Source of the DNA: Phycisphaerae bacterium
GTDB lineage: Bacteria; Planctomycetota; Phycisphaerae; Tepidisphaerales; Tepidisphaeraceae
NCBI GenBank assembly: GCA_014380825.1
Contig: JACMJD010000361.1
Location: 1-8,218 of the forward strand
Direction: 5' to 3'
Length of the DNA: 8,218 nt
The translations under genes and the position numbers were made by a program. Positions 1 through 5,775 of this stretch are shown in pieces. The notes below the pieces were generated by a model that did not search any database, was not told the DNA's origin, and was given only the letters and a program-made list of their open reading frames with translations. The number at the start of each line of letters is the position of its first letter. Within the stretch, counting starts at the first letter, position 1.

Positions 1-1790
1 ATGATGATCACGACGTACGGCAGCTTCTTCGGAATTTTCGCTTCCTCTTCCGGCGAAGTCGGCTTGAAGCGTTCGATCAATTCTTCCTGCGAGAGCGAGT
101 TGTATCCCTTGATGTTCCGCACGCCCGCTTCGGCCAGGAGATCGTAGCGCTCGTCCATCTTTTCGCACGCCCATTCCAGCACGCTGCACGCGCGCGGCGC
201 TTCGTTGATCACCGGGCACATCAGGTGCGGCACTTCCTTGAACGGCGCCATTTCCACGACCTTCGGGTCGATCAAAATCATCTTCACGACGTCGGGCCGC
301 TGAAGATACATGATCGACATGATGATCGTGTTGATGCACACCGACTTGCCCGAGCCGGTGGTGCCGGCGATCAGGCAGTGGGGCATCTTCGTCAGGTCGG
401 TGATCAGCGGCTCGCCCGATGCGTCTTTGCCGAGGAACAGCGGGACCATCATGTCCTGCGCGGCCGCTTCCGGGGCGAGCTGGAGCAGTTCCTTCAGGCG
501 GACTTTCTCTTTCTCGTCGTTGGGCACTTCGATGCCGACCGTGTTTTTTCCGGGCACCGGCGCGACGATTCGGATCGTCTCGGCCTTGAGCGCGCGCTGG
601 ATGTCGTTGCTCAGCGCGGTGACCGCGCTGACTTTGATTCCCGGCGCCAGGCTGATCTCGTACATCGTGATGACCGGCCCGGTGTCGATCTCGACGACTT
701 GCGCTTCGATGCCGAATTCTTTCAGCGCCTGCTCGAGAATCGCCGCCTTCTCGCGGACGAATTTCTCCTGCGACGCGGCGTAGCCGTGCTCGGCCTCATC
801 CAGCAGATCCCAACTCGGCAGATGATATTCGCCCAGTTCCTTCGGCTTCTGCACGGGCGAAACCTGTCGCGGCTTAATGCTGTTGGGCAGACGAACGATG
901 ATGTCCTTACGAATGACCGGCGGCTCGATCTGCCTGGGGATCGCGCTTTCTTCGGGCGACGGAATCGTCGCCGCTTCCGATGGGCCCGGATCGTGATCGC
1001 CAAGCGCCGCATCAGACGCAGCCACGTGTAGCTCGTCGTTGTCGTACTTCAGTTCGATCGGTTTCTCGTCCGCCTGCTTCGTGCGCTTCAACATCACCGG
1101 CGGCTTGATCGGCTCATCATCGTCCTCGTCAATCTGGCGCGGCTTCGCCGCTTGCGTTTTCGCGGCGTCCCTCGTCACGAACTTCGGCAGCGACGGAAGC
1201 GTCGGCAGGGTGGGGAAGCGGAAGTTGAACTTCATCGCCGGCGCGTGCTGCCTCATATGCGCGTAGGTCGCCACGACCACGCCGGGCGTGCGAAGCACCA
1301 GATCATCCGCGACCAGCAGCATGCCGATCAGCATGGCCGTCAGCAGGATCAGACGCGTGCCGACGGTGTTGAAATGCGACTGGAGAAACGTCGACGTCAC
1401 GATCCCGAGAATCCCGCCGTGGCCTTCGGGGAATCCGTTGAACGATCCGGGCTTGAGATTATGAATGACCGCCGCGAACGCGATCGAGAGCAGCAGCAGT
1501 CCGGCCGCGCGCAGCCACAGATCGCCGACGCGGTTTTTGAAGATCACCAGCGCCAGACAAACGCCGCTGAAGAACAGCACGGGAAACACGCCCTGACCGA
1601 TCGCCACGAACGAGTAGTAAGCCACGAACGCGCCCGCCGCGCCGCAGAGATTTCCGATCGGCGGATACGGATGTACCGTGTGGCTAGGCCAATCGGTCGG
1701 ATGAAAGCTCGCCAGCGCGAGCATCAGAAAACACCACGCGCCGATGGCCAGCGCGACGAATGATTGGCGGATGATGTGGGATCGTTCCAT
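1..1790 (-). CDS. ftsK: DNA translocase FtsK/SpoIIIE, N-terminal part (C-terminus beyond the left edge)
   Basis: ATP-driven double-stranded DNA pump that moves chromosome termini across the closing division septum. Translating the minus strand from the ATG at 1790-1788 gives 596 open codons running off the left edge. Residues 1-165 hold about four hydrophobic membrane segments (for example around 9-25 and near 85-105), matching the FtsK 4TM anchor. Residues ~170-324 are a charged, proline-rich linker. The alpha/motor domain starts near residue 325 (PSWDLLDEAE) and contains RIVAPVPGKNTVGIEVPN, the Walker A motif GTTGSGKS at 476-483, and IDPKVVEM around 507-514. The last visible residues, VVII, are the start of Walker B, so its acidic residues, the rest of the motor and the gamma DNA-reading domain lie outside. 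No Shine-Dalgarno sequence precedes the ATG; the heptamer array sits there instead. dut lies 82 nt upstream on the same strand. The family call is secure; the symbol follows the FtsK-like architecture with a membrane anchor. Confidence 0.95.
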   Translation of the reverse strand, partial: MERSHIIRQSFVALAIGAWCFLMLALASFHPTDWPSHTVHPYPPIGNLCGAAGAFVAYYSFVAIGQGVFPVLFFSGVCLALVIFKNRVGDLWLRAAGLLLLSIAFAAVIHNLKPGSFNGFPEGHGGILGIVTSTFLQSHFNTVGTRLILLTAMLIGMLLVADDLVLRTPGVVVATYAHMRQHAPAMKFNFRFPTLPTLPSLPKFVTRDAAKTQAAKPRQIDEDDDEPIKPPVMLKRTKQADEKPIELKYDNDELHVAASDAALGDHDPGPSEAATIPSPEESAIPRQIEPPVIRKDIIVRLPNSIKPRQVSPVQKPKELGEYHLPSWDLLDEAEHGYAASQEKFVREKAAILEQALKEFGIEAQVVEIDTGPVITMYEISLAPGIKVSAVTALSNDIQRALKAETIRIVAPVPGKNTVGIEVPNDEKEKVRLKELLQLAPEAAAQDMMVPLFLGKDASGEPLITDLTKMPHCLIAGTTGSGKSVCINTIIMSIMYLQRPDVVKMILIDPKVVEMAPFKEVPHLMCPVINEAPRACSVLEWACEKMDERYDLLAEAGVRNIKGYNSLSQEELIERFKPTSPEEEAKIPKKLPYVVII

Positions 1791-1795
1791 GGATT

Positions 1796-1867
1796 AGTTG
1801 ACAGTTTTCAGTTGCCAGTTGTCAGTAAATGCCTTCGCTGGCAACTGATGACTGGCAACTGGCAACT
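1796..1867. repeat. Inverted pair of heptamer arrays between dut and ftsK
   Basis: On the plus strand 1796-1826 reads as four consecutive 7-mers, AGTTGAC, AGTTTTC, AGTTGCC and AGTTGTC, followed by AGT. After a 13-nt spacer, 1840-1867 carries four 7-mers of the opposite orientation: GGCAACT, GATGACT, GGCAACT, GGCAACT. The two arrays can pair as a hairpin in several slipped registers. The element fills nearly all of the gap between the dut stop and the ftsK start. It resembles in style the short tandemly repeated repetitive (STRR) heptamers known from cyanobacteria, but I cannot say it is homologous. It could be a transcript-processing or attenuation hairpin between the two genes, or a mobile or expanding repeat with no function. 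Confidence 0.85.
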
Positions 1868-1872
1868 CCTCT

Positions 1873-2310
1873 TCAATGTCCCGTATGCCCGAACCCGCGT
1901 TCACCGCGGGCGGTTCGGTCTAAACTTTTCACTTCGACGATCTTCACCTTCGGCACCGGCAGGATCAGCATCTGGGCGATGCGCATGCCGCGCTCGATCG
2001 TGAACTTCTTTCGGCCAAGGTTGATCAGTGGCACCTGCACTTCGCCGCGATAGTCGCTGTCGATCGTGCCGGGCGCGTTCGCCATCGTGATGCCGAACTT
2101 GCTGGCCAATCCACTTCGGGGCCGTACTTGCGCTTCGAAACCCTTCGGCACGGCGATCGCGAACCCGCAAGGCACCAGCGCGATATCGCCCGGCTTGAGC
2201 GTCATCGGTTTGTCCACCGCCGCCGGCAGATCAAATCCCGCCGCCTGCGCCGTCATCCGCGCCGGCAGAGGCAGCCCGTGCCCGCCGGACGCGAGACGCT
2301 TGATCTTCAC
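1873..2310 (-). CDS. dut: Deoxyuridine 5'-triphosphate nucleotidohydrolase (dUTPase)
   Basis: Hydrolyses dUTP to dUMP and pyrophosphate, keeping uracil out of DNA and feeding thymidylate synthesis; cytoplasmic, normally a homotrimer. All five motifs of trimeric dUTPases are visible in order: AAGFDLPAA (motif 1, near residue 23), PRSGLA (motif 2, near 64), [11 protein letters not shown] (motif 3, near 81, with the catalytic Asp and stacking Tyr), GMRIAQML (motif 4, near 108) and [10 protein letters not shown] at the C-terminus (motif 5, the flexible P-loop-like lid; the usual Ser before Thr is His here). From the GTG at 2310 the protein has 145 residues. The strong ribosome binding site suggests translation instead begins at CTG 2328-2326, adding six residues before VKIKRL, which restores the first beta strand and a length near 151, typical of the family. 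It is co-oriented with ftsK downstream and may share a transcript. Confidence 0.96.
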   Translation of the reverse strand: MKIKRLASGGHGLPLPARMTAQAAGFDLPAAVDKPMTLKPGDIALVPCGFAIAVPKGFEAQVRPRSGLASKFGITMANAPGTIDSDYRGEVQVPLINLGRKKFTIERGMRIAQMLILPVPKVKIVEVKSLDRTARGERGFGHTGH

Positions 2311-2325
2311 AGTTATCGGACGTGG

Positions 2326-2340
2326 CAGCGGCTCACCTCC
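2326..2340 (-). promoter_or_regulatory. dut: Shine-Dalgarno site and probable CTG start of dut
   Basis: On the minus strand GGAGGTGA occupies 2340-2333. The GTG start at 2310 lies 22 nt downstream of it, too far for normal initiation. An in-frame CTG at 2328-2326 lies 4 nt after GGAGGTGA (7 nt after GGAGG), which is ideal spacing. The in-frame TAA at 2373-2371 bounds the frame upstream, and no ATG, GTG or TTG lies between it and 2310. The CTG start is an inference from spacing and from the family-like N-terminal strand PITVKIKRL. Confidence 0.6.
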
Positions 2341-2501
2341 AGCGAAAACAGATCGCGCACCGAGGTGGATTTATCGGCAAAGGGAAGGTTCGATGATCAG
2401 AAAGCGACGGGAACGGACTTGCCGTGGGTTTGAGTCAGCTCGTCAACCTTCGTCCAGCCCGACAAGACGGTGCGCTGCGGGTTCGATTTTGAGCGAGCGA
2501 A

Positions 2502-2521
2502 TGCACGCGGCATCGCGTGCA
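2502..2521. repeat. Perfect 8-bp-stem hairpin (TGCACGCG / CGCGTGCA)
   Basis: The arms TGCACGCG (2502-2509) and CGCGTGCA (2514-2521) are exact reverse complements around a GCAT loop, which itself pairs with nothing. No T-tract follows on either strand, so it is not a classical rho-independent terminator. Its place between two divergently transcribed genes would suit a regulator-binding palindrome or a relic of an older gene end. The function is unknown. Confidence 0.5.
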
Positions 2522-2593
2522 CATGGATCGCACGGCCAGCACTCGCCCTCACCTCCCCGACGACGCCTGCCCCGCAACGACGCTGCCGGCGAG

Positions 2594-2622
2594 TTGACAA
2601 AGCCGCATCATCAGCATCCATT
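2594..2622 (+). promoter_or_regulatory. Possible promoter giving a leaderless transcript of the nuclease-like gene
   Basis: A perfect -35 consensus TTGACA lies at 2594-2599. A 17-nt spacer places a weak -10 (TCCATT, 2617-2622, three of six consensus matches) so that transcription would start close to 2629, the first base of the ATG. No Shine-Dalgarno sequence precedes that ATG, which fits a leaderless message. The poor -10 box keeps this tentative. Confidence 0.3.
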
Positions 2623-2628
2623 TAGCCA

Positions 2629-3642
2629 ATGGGCAGCGACTCTTGGAAAGACGCACTTCTGAGCTCTGGCCTTCCCTTTGAGAACGATGTCGCTCGATAT
2701 CTTGACGAGAAGGAGTGCATCACGGGTTTTGAATCCACATACCTAAGGCCCGATGAGAACAAACTGCAGCGGCAATTCTCGTTCGATATTCATGCCTCGT
2801 ACGTGAAACCGCCAAATTTCGTCACGCTAATGGTGGAGTGTAAGTACCGTCATCCTACGGTTAAGTGGGTATTTATCCCTCGTGAGTATGGGGGGCACGA
2901 CGAGCTCTACCCCAACACGTTCCTACATACGCAAGACGACTTCGCGCCAGACACGTTTCCGTTCGGTGGATCATTCCCACGTCAACTTGCCCCCGCTTGT
3001 TCAAAGGGGATTGAACTTACGTCGAACGGACCGAACCAAAAATCAATCGCGCAAGCGGTCGCGCAACTTACATATGCGTTCGGCCAGCAGGTCACGGACT
3101 CGATTGAGCACCAAGTTCTTCCGTTGCTGCCAGAGCGACTCCTCTTTCACGTCGTGCCGATCATCGCAACAACCGCACCGCTTTTTCGTCTGAAGGAGGA
3201 TATCACACTTGAAGCAATTCGCGGTGCTGATTCACTTGCGACATTAACAACCGCGGAGAGTTGCGTAGTGCTTCGTCATACACCTGGCGTCGAACTGATC
3301 GAGCACAATGCACGAGCTTTCGACCGACTTTACCGAGAGCACAAGAAGGAGCTTATGGCAGCATACACGCGTTCTTCACAGGACGTAGCAACGAGGTTGT
3401 CGATCATGTCGCAAGTGGACTGTCCTGGTGCGATCGTGGTGATCAGTGTCGCGCACGGTTGGGATGCATTCGATCGATTCTTCGAATATGTGAAAGAAGT
3501 CCTGAACCCCTCTGATGCACTTTGGGGGGAAATCCGTGCAGAGCACGAGAAATTCAAGAAGATCACAGAAACGATTGAGAGAGCGGCGCGAGAGCGAAAA
3601 GCTAAAGGGGAGGTCGACTACCCGGGCAAACAAGGCGGCTGA
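2629..3642 (+). CDS. Orphan protein with a PD-(D/E)XK nuclease-like core
   Basis: I do not recognise a named family for this 337-residue protein. The N-terminal third looks like a PD-(D/E)XK nuclease fold: a Glu in the first helix (LPFENDVARYL, E18), Asp53 in FSFDIHASY, then E70-x-K72 in TLMVECKYRHP, followed by a basic/aromatic strand. A helix with SIAQAVAQLTYAF (139-151) and the strand FHVVPIIATTAPLF (173-186) would continue the core, as in Mrr-like and other restriction-type endonucleases. The charged C-terminus (from ~300) is helical. No signal peptide or membrane segment is seen, so it is probably cytoplasmic. The ATG at 2629 is the first possible start because a TAG lies two codons upstream. 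Base and codon use is visibly less GC-rich than in the flanking genes, suggesting horizontal acquisition. No methylase, helicase or toxin partner is in the window, so a defence role is only an inference. Confidence 0.8.
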   Translation: MGSDSWKDALLSSGLPFENDVARYLDEKECITGFESTYLRPDENKLQRQFSFDIHASYVKPPNFVTLMVECKYRHPTVKWVFIPREYGGHDELYPNTFLHTQDDFAPDTFPFGGSFPRQLAPACSKGIELTSNGPNQKSIAQAVAQLTYAFGQQVTDSIEHQVLPLLPERLLFHVVPIIATTAPLFRLKEDITLEAIRGADSLATLTTAESCVVLRHTPGVELIEHNARAFDRLYREHKKELMAAYTRSSQDVATRLSIMSQVDCPGAIVVISVAHGWDAFDRFFEYVKEVLNPSDALWGEIRAEHEKFKKITETIERAARERKAKGEVDYPGKQGG

Positions 3643-3648
3643 CCTTGG

Positions 3649-3674
3649 GGCAGACAAAGGAGGCAGACAAAGGG
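3649..3674. repeat. 13-bp tandem duplication (GGCAGACAAAGGA / GGCAGACAAAGGG)
   Basis: Two adjacent 13-mers at 3649-3661 and 3662-3674 differ only in the last base. A degenerate relative, GGCAAACAAGGCGG, lies at 3625-3638 inside the last codons of the nuclease-like gene and encodes its PGKQGG tail. The repeat begins 7 nt after the stop codon. Similar GACAAAGGGGTCA-type strings sit near small transposase genes in some genomes, as I recall, but no transposase is present here. Confidence 0.7.
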
Positions 3675-3753
3675 GTCATCCTGATCTATCTGCCCGGTTG
3701 GGATCGGAAGTGGTGACATCCTGGACGTAACCGTTCCTCGACTACGAATTCCC

Positions 3754-3834
3754 CGTTTAGCCCCGCCGCTTGCGGCGGGTGATTTCTTGACCATCGGAAA
3801 AACCGGAACCCGCCGCAAGCGGCGGGGCTAAACG
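3754..3834. repeat. Perfect 27-bp inverted repeat with nested palindromes (REP/BIME-like, possible bidirectional terminator)
   Basis: The left arm 3754-3780 (beginning CGTTTAGCCCCGCCGC) and the right arm 3808-3834 (ending GGCGGGGCTAAACG) are exact reverse complements over 27 bp, separated by a 27-nt loop. Each arm is itself nearly palindromic: CCCGCCGC-TT-GCGGCGGG on the left and CCCGCCGC-AA-GCGGCGGG on the right. The element can therefore fold as one long hairpin or as two short ones. It lies in a convergent intergenic region, where a bidirectional terminator or a repetitive extragenic palindrome is expected. There is no T-tract, so intrinsic termination is not assured. Confidence 0.9.
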
Positions 3835-3849
3835 CAAGCATTGTCGTGG

Positions 3850-3868
3850 GGCGCTTGTTGCAAGCGCC
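3850..3868. repeat. Short perfect hairpin (GGCGCTTG-TTG-CAAGCGCC)
   Basis: An 8-bp perfect stem with a 3-nt loop lies 15 nt to the right of the large inverted repeat. The CGCTTG/CAAGCG core echoes the GCTTGCGG and CCGCAAGC cores of the larger element, so it may be a diverged relative or part of the same composite repeat. No poly-T run follows. Confidence 0.6.
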
Positions 3869-4316
3869 GTCCGTGCTGGGGGTTGGGAGAAATCGCGATT
3901 TTGGCCGCTTTTACTGGGGTTTTGACGTAGAGTGCTTGTGCCGCCACGCGGTCTGCCTGGTGTTCGCGGCGACAGGTGTCATGGTGTGGGGGTTGCTCGC
4001 TCGCCAACGATCCAACGGCGGGTGCGATTCAAATTCTCGCAATTTCCAACGGTGGATTTCGCCTCGCTTTAGACTTTGTGAAATCGCGCGGGCAAAGCCA
4101 AAGAGCCAAAGACGATGCCGCGACGGAAGTGTCGGCCGGGCCGGGGGATGGGGAACAAACGGAAGGAGGCGCGACGGGAAAATGCGATCGAATGTAGCAG
4201 AACGAACCCATGCGTTTGGGTCCCGAACCGACGGCTCGGCGGTGGTTAGCCGATGGCGCGACGATGCTACGCAGCGGTCAGGCGGGGGTCAGCGAATGGT
4301 TGGCCGACGCGACGGC
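3869..4316. other. Intergenic stretch without a supported gene
   Basis: This 448-bp stretch lies between the convergent nuclease-like and porin genes. Open frames exist on both strands but give arginine/glycine-rich translations without domains, as expected of random GC-rich DNA. Minor features are three close copies of a CAAAG-containing string (GCAAAGCCAAAGAGCCAAAG, 4092-4111) and a weak hairpin with arms ACCCA (4206-4210) and TGGGT (4217-4221). Nothing identifies an RNA gene. Confidence 0.5.
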
Positions 4317-4355
4317 GGAGCCGGCGCGGGAAGCCGGCGCGGGGAGCCGGCGCGG
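4317..4355. repeat. Three tandem copies of a 13-bp GC-rich unit (GGAGCCGGCGCGG)
   Basis: The units at 4317-4329, 4330-4342 and 4343-4355 are identical except for one G-to-A change at the second position of the middle copy. Each contains the palindrome GCCGGC, so neighbouring units can pair with one another. The array ends 5 bp from the stop codon of the porin gene (its 3' side), where it could slow polymerase or form a stabilising 3' structure. It also looks prone to slippage. Confidence 0.85.
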
Positions 4356-4360
4356 GCGGA

Positions 4361-5770
4361 TCAGAATGTCCACGTCACCGACGCGTAGAGGAAATCCACG
4401 TCCTTGGCCGCGCCGGTTTGGCTTAGGAAATCGCCGGTAAAGAAATGGGCGTAGCCGATGTAGGCGCTCAGGTGCCGGTCGATTTGCCAGTTCAGGACGA
4501 TGTCGAATTCGTTGCCGACGTACGCGGCGTCACTTCCGTTGTCAGCTCGGACAACTCCGTTGGCCAAGTTGTACATCGCGTCGTCGGTGTTCTGCCGCAA
4601 GAAGGTGTGGTGGGCGGTAAAGAGAGTGAGACTTTCCGTGAGGTGGAAGTCCAGGCCCACGTGGGCGTCGATGATGTTGGTGCGACCAAAGAGATAGAGA
4701 TGGCCCAGGTACGTGTACGTGGGCGGGAAAAGTTGGTTGAAGCGACCGGTGCCGTCGGCTGAACCGCTGGCGATGTCGAGGCCCACCGAGGCGCGCGGGG
4801 TGAACGTTAGGCCCTCGAATGTATAGCCGAGTTCGGTGGCGAGGGACCAGGCGTTCAGCGAGTCGTCATCGACGTCGCCGAATTGGTAGTCGGCTTCGAC
4901 GTCGAAATCGATCGGCTTAGGTTTGCTGTGGAAGCGTGCGCCGACCGTGTAAGTATTCCTATCGACGCCGGCCGTCGAGTCGTCCGACTGGTTGAGCGAC
5001 AGGAAATACAGATCGAGTTTCGTGTCGCCGTTTGGAATCACATCCGGCAACGCCGTGACGTTGTACACGCCGGCGAACACGGTGCCGGGTTCGTCGTTGT
5101 CCCATTGGTTTTGTTCGATGATCACCGGCCGAGTGAGGAATATTTCGAACGTGTCGTTCGGGATCGAGACGGAAATTTTCGCGCCGTCGAAACTGCGTCG
5201 CACGTTTCGCCAATCGTCCGGGCTGATCAAACGCTCGGCGCCGTAGATCAGCTCCTGTCGGCCAAGGCGCAGGTAGGCGAAGGGATTCGCGGCTTCGGAG
5301 GTTTTGATGTCGACGAAGGCTTGCGGGAAATCCAAGTGCTGTTCGTCGCCATATCGTGAGCCGCCCTCGCGGCCATCGTTGAAGGAGCTGTTGAGCTGGA
5401 TGAATGTGCGGACGTGCTGGCCGAAATGCACGTCGGCGTGGACGAGATATCGCTGGAGATGAAATCCGTCCTCGTCATTTTCGCCGGGGCCGAATTGTCG
5501 ATTGTTGAAGTAGTCGTATCGATATCGCGCCTGTCCGCCGAACGAAGCGTACCAGTCGCCGTCGCTGTTGAGCGGGACATATTTGATCGGATCGAAGAAA
5601 TCGCTGCGGGCCGAGCGGTCTTTCAGATAGGAGTAATCTTCTTCCCACCGCTCGAGCGAAAAACTTTGCGCGCCGCCGCCACCGTAATACTGGCCGAGCG
5701 AGATCGACGGCAACAACAGGGAGGCGGCCAGCGTGAGGATCAGAAAACCAAATCGCGTTGCGATGTTCAT
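4361..5770 (-). CDS. Alginate-export-family outer-membrane beta-barrel protein
   Basis: A 469-residue outer-membrane barrel resembling the alginate export (AlgE-like) family, Pfam Alginate_exp. Residues 1-26 form a signal peptide (basic N-region, hydrophobic core, SISLG before Gln27). The mature part is rich in alternating aromatic/hydrophobic strands such as ASFGGQARYRYDYF and YLVHADVHFGQHVRTFIQL, with acidic Asp/Asn turns. Family-typical strings are LRLGRQELIYG (167-177) and NVRRSFDG (189-196). The chain ends in VTWTF, with the C-terminal Phe used by the BAM assembly machinery. The start is 5 nt after the stop of the phosphatase gene, with no Shine-Dalgarno sequence, so translational coupling is likely. 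The name is a fold family only: related barrels carry varied small substrates and no alginate genes are nearby. The substrate is unknown. Confidence 0.87.
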   Translation of the reverse strand: MNIATRFGFLILTLAASLLLPSISLGQYYGGGGAQSFSLERWEEDYSYLKDRSARSDFFDPIKYVPLNSDGDWYASFGGQARYRYDYFNNRQFGPGENDEDGFHLQRYLVHADVHFGQHVRTFIQLNSSFNDGREGGSRYGDEQHLDFPQAFVDIKTSEAANPFAYLRLGRQELIYGAERLISPDDWRNVRRSFDGAKISVSIPNDTFEIFLTRPVIIEQNQWDNDEPGTVFAGVYNVTALPDVIPNGDTKLDLYFLSLNQSDDSTAGVDRNTYTVGARFHSKPKPIDFDVEADYQFGDVDDDSLNAWSLATELGYTFEGLTFTPRASVGLDIASGSADGTGRFNQLFPPTYTYLGHLYLFGRTNIIDAHVGLDFHLTESLTLFTAHHTFLRQNTDDAMYNLANGVVRADNGSDAAYVGNEFDIVLNWQIDRHLSAYIGYAHFFTGDFLSQTGAAKDVDFLYASVTWTF

Positions 5771-5775
5771 AGAAG

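Larger units (their letters stand above)
2329..2628. other. Divergent intergenic region between dut and the nuclease-like gene; no confident gene
   Basis: This 300-bp stretch should hold the promoters of dut (leftward) and of the nuclease-like gene (rightward). No ORF here has a recognisable full domain. On the minus strand 2607-2443 is open without an ATG start and encodes a short cysteine cluster, CWPCDPCARDAACIRSL, loosely like the cysteine-rich C-terminus of some family 9 glycosyltransferases; it may be a gene relic or chance. A GC-rich hairpin at 2502-2521 is listed separately. Confidence 0.5.

Noticed and set aside
225..1031. Long plus-strand open frames opposite ftsK (also 1152-1763)
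   Set aside because: They are Arg/His/Asp-rich translations antisense to a clear FtsK reading frame and show no domain; they arise from GC-rich codon bias.
1796..1867. CRISPR-like array
   Set aside because: The units are 7-mers without spacers and lie in two opposite orientations, unlike CRISPR repeats.
2397..2621. Minus-strand 74-codon frame upstream of dut, starting with an ATG
   Set aside because: No family resemblance, no clear ribosome binding site, and the competing frame with the cysteine cluster looks more protein-like; neither is strong enough to call a gene.
2066..2662. Plus-strand frame of 198 codons across dut and the intergenic region
   Set aside because: It runs antisense through all the conserved dUTPase motifs and shows no recognisable motif.
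3643..3730. End of an IS200/RAYT-type element suggested by GACAAAGGGGTCA
   Set aside because: Only the short string is present; there is no transposase gene or remnant and no second end, so no mobile element is called.
4206..4221. Hairpin ACCCA/TGGGT as a terminator
   Set aside because: The stem is only 5 bp with no T-tract, which is expected by chance.
3846..4388. Plus-strand frame of 180 codons in the convergent intergenic region
   Set aside because: The translation is low-complexity Arg/Gly/Ala without domains and overlaps the tandem repeat and the end of the porin gene.
4883..5359. Plus-strand frame antisense to the porin gene
   Set aside because: It is a shadow of the barrel's coding frame; the signal peptide, strand pattern and C-terminal Phe support the minus strand.
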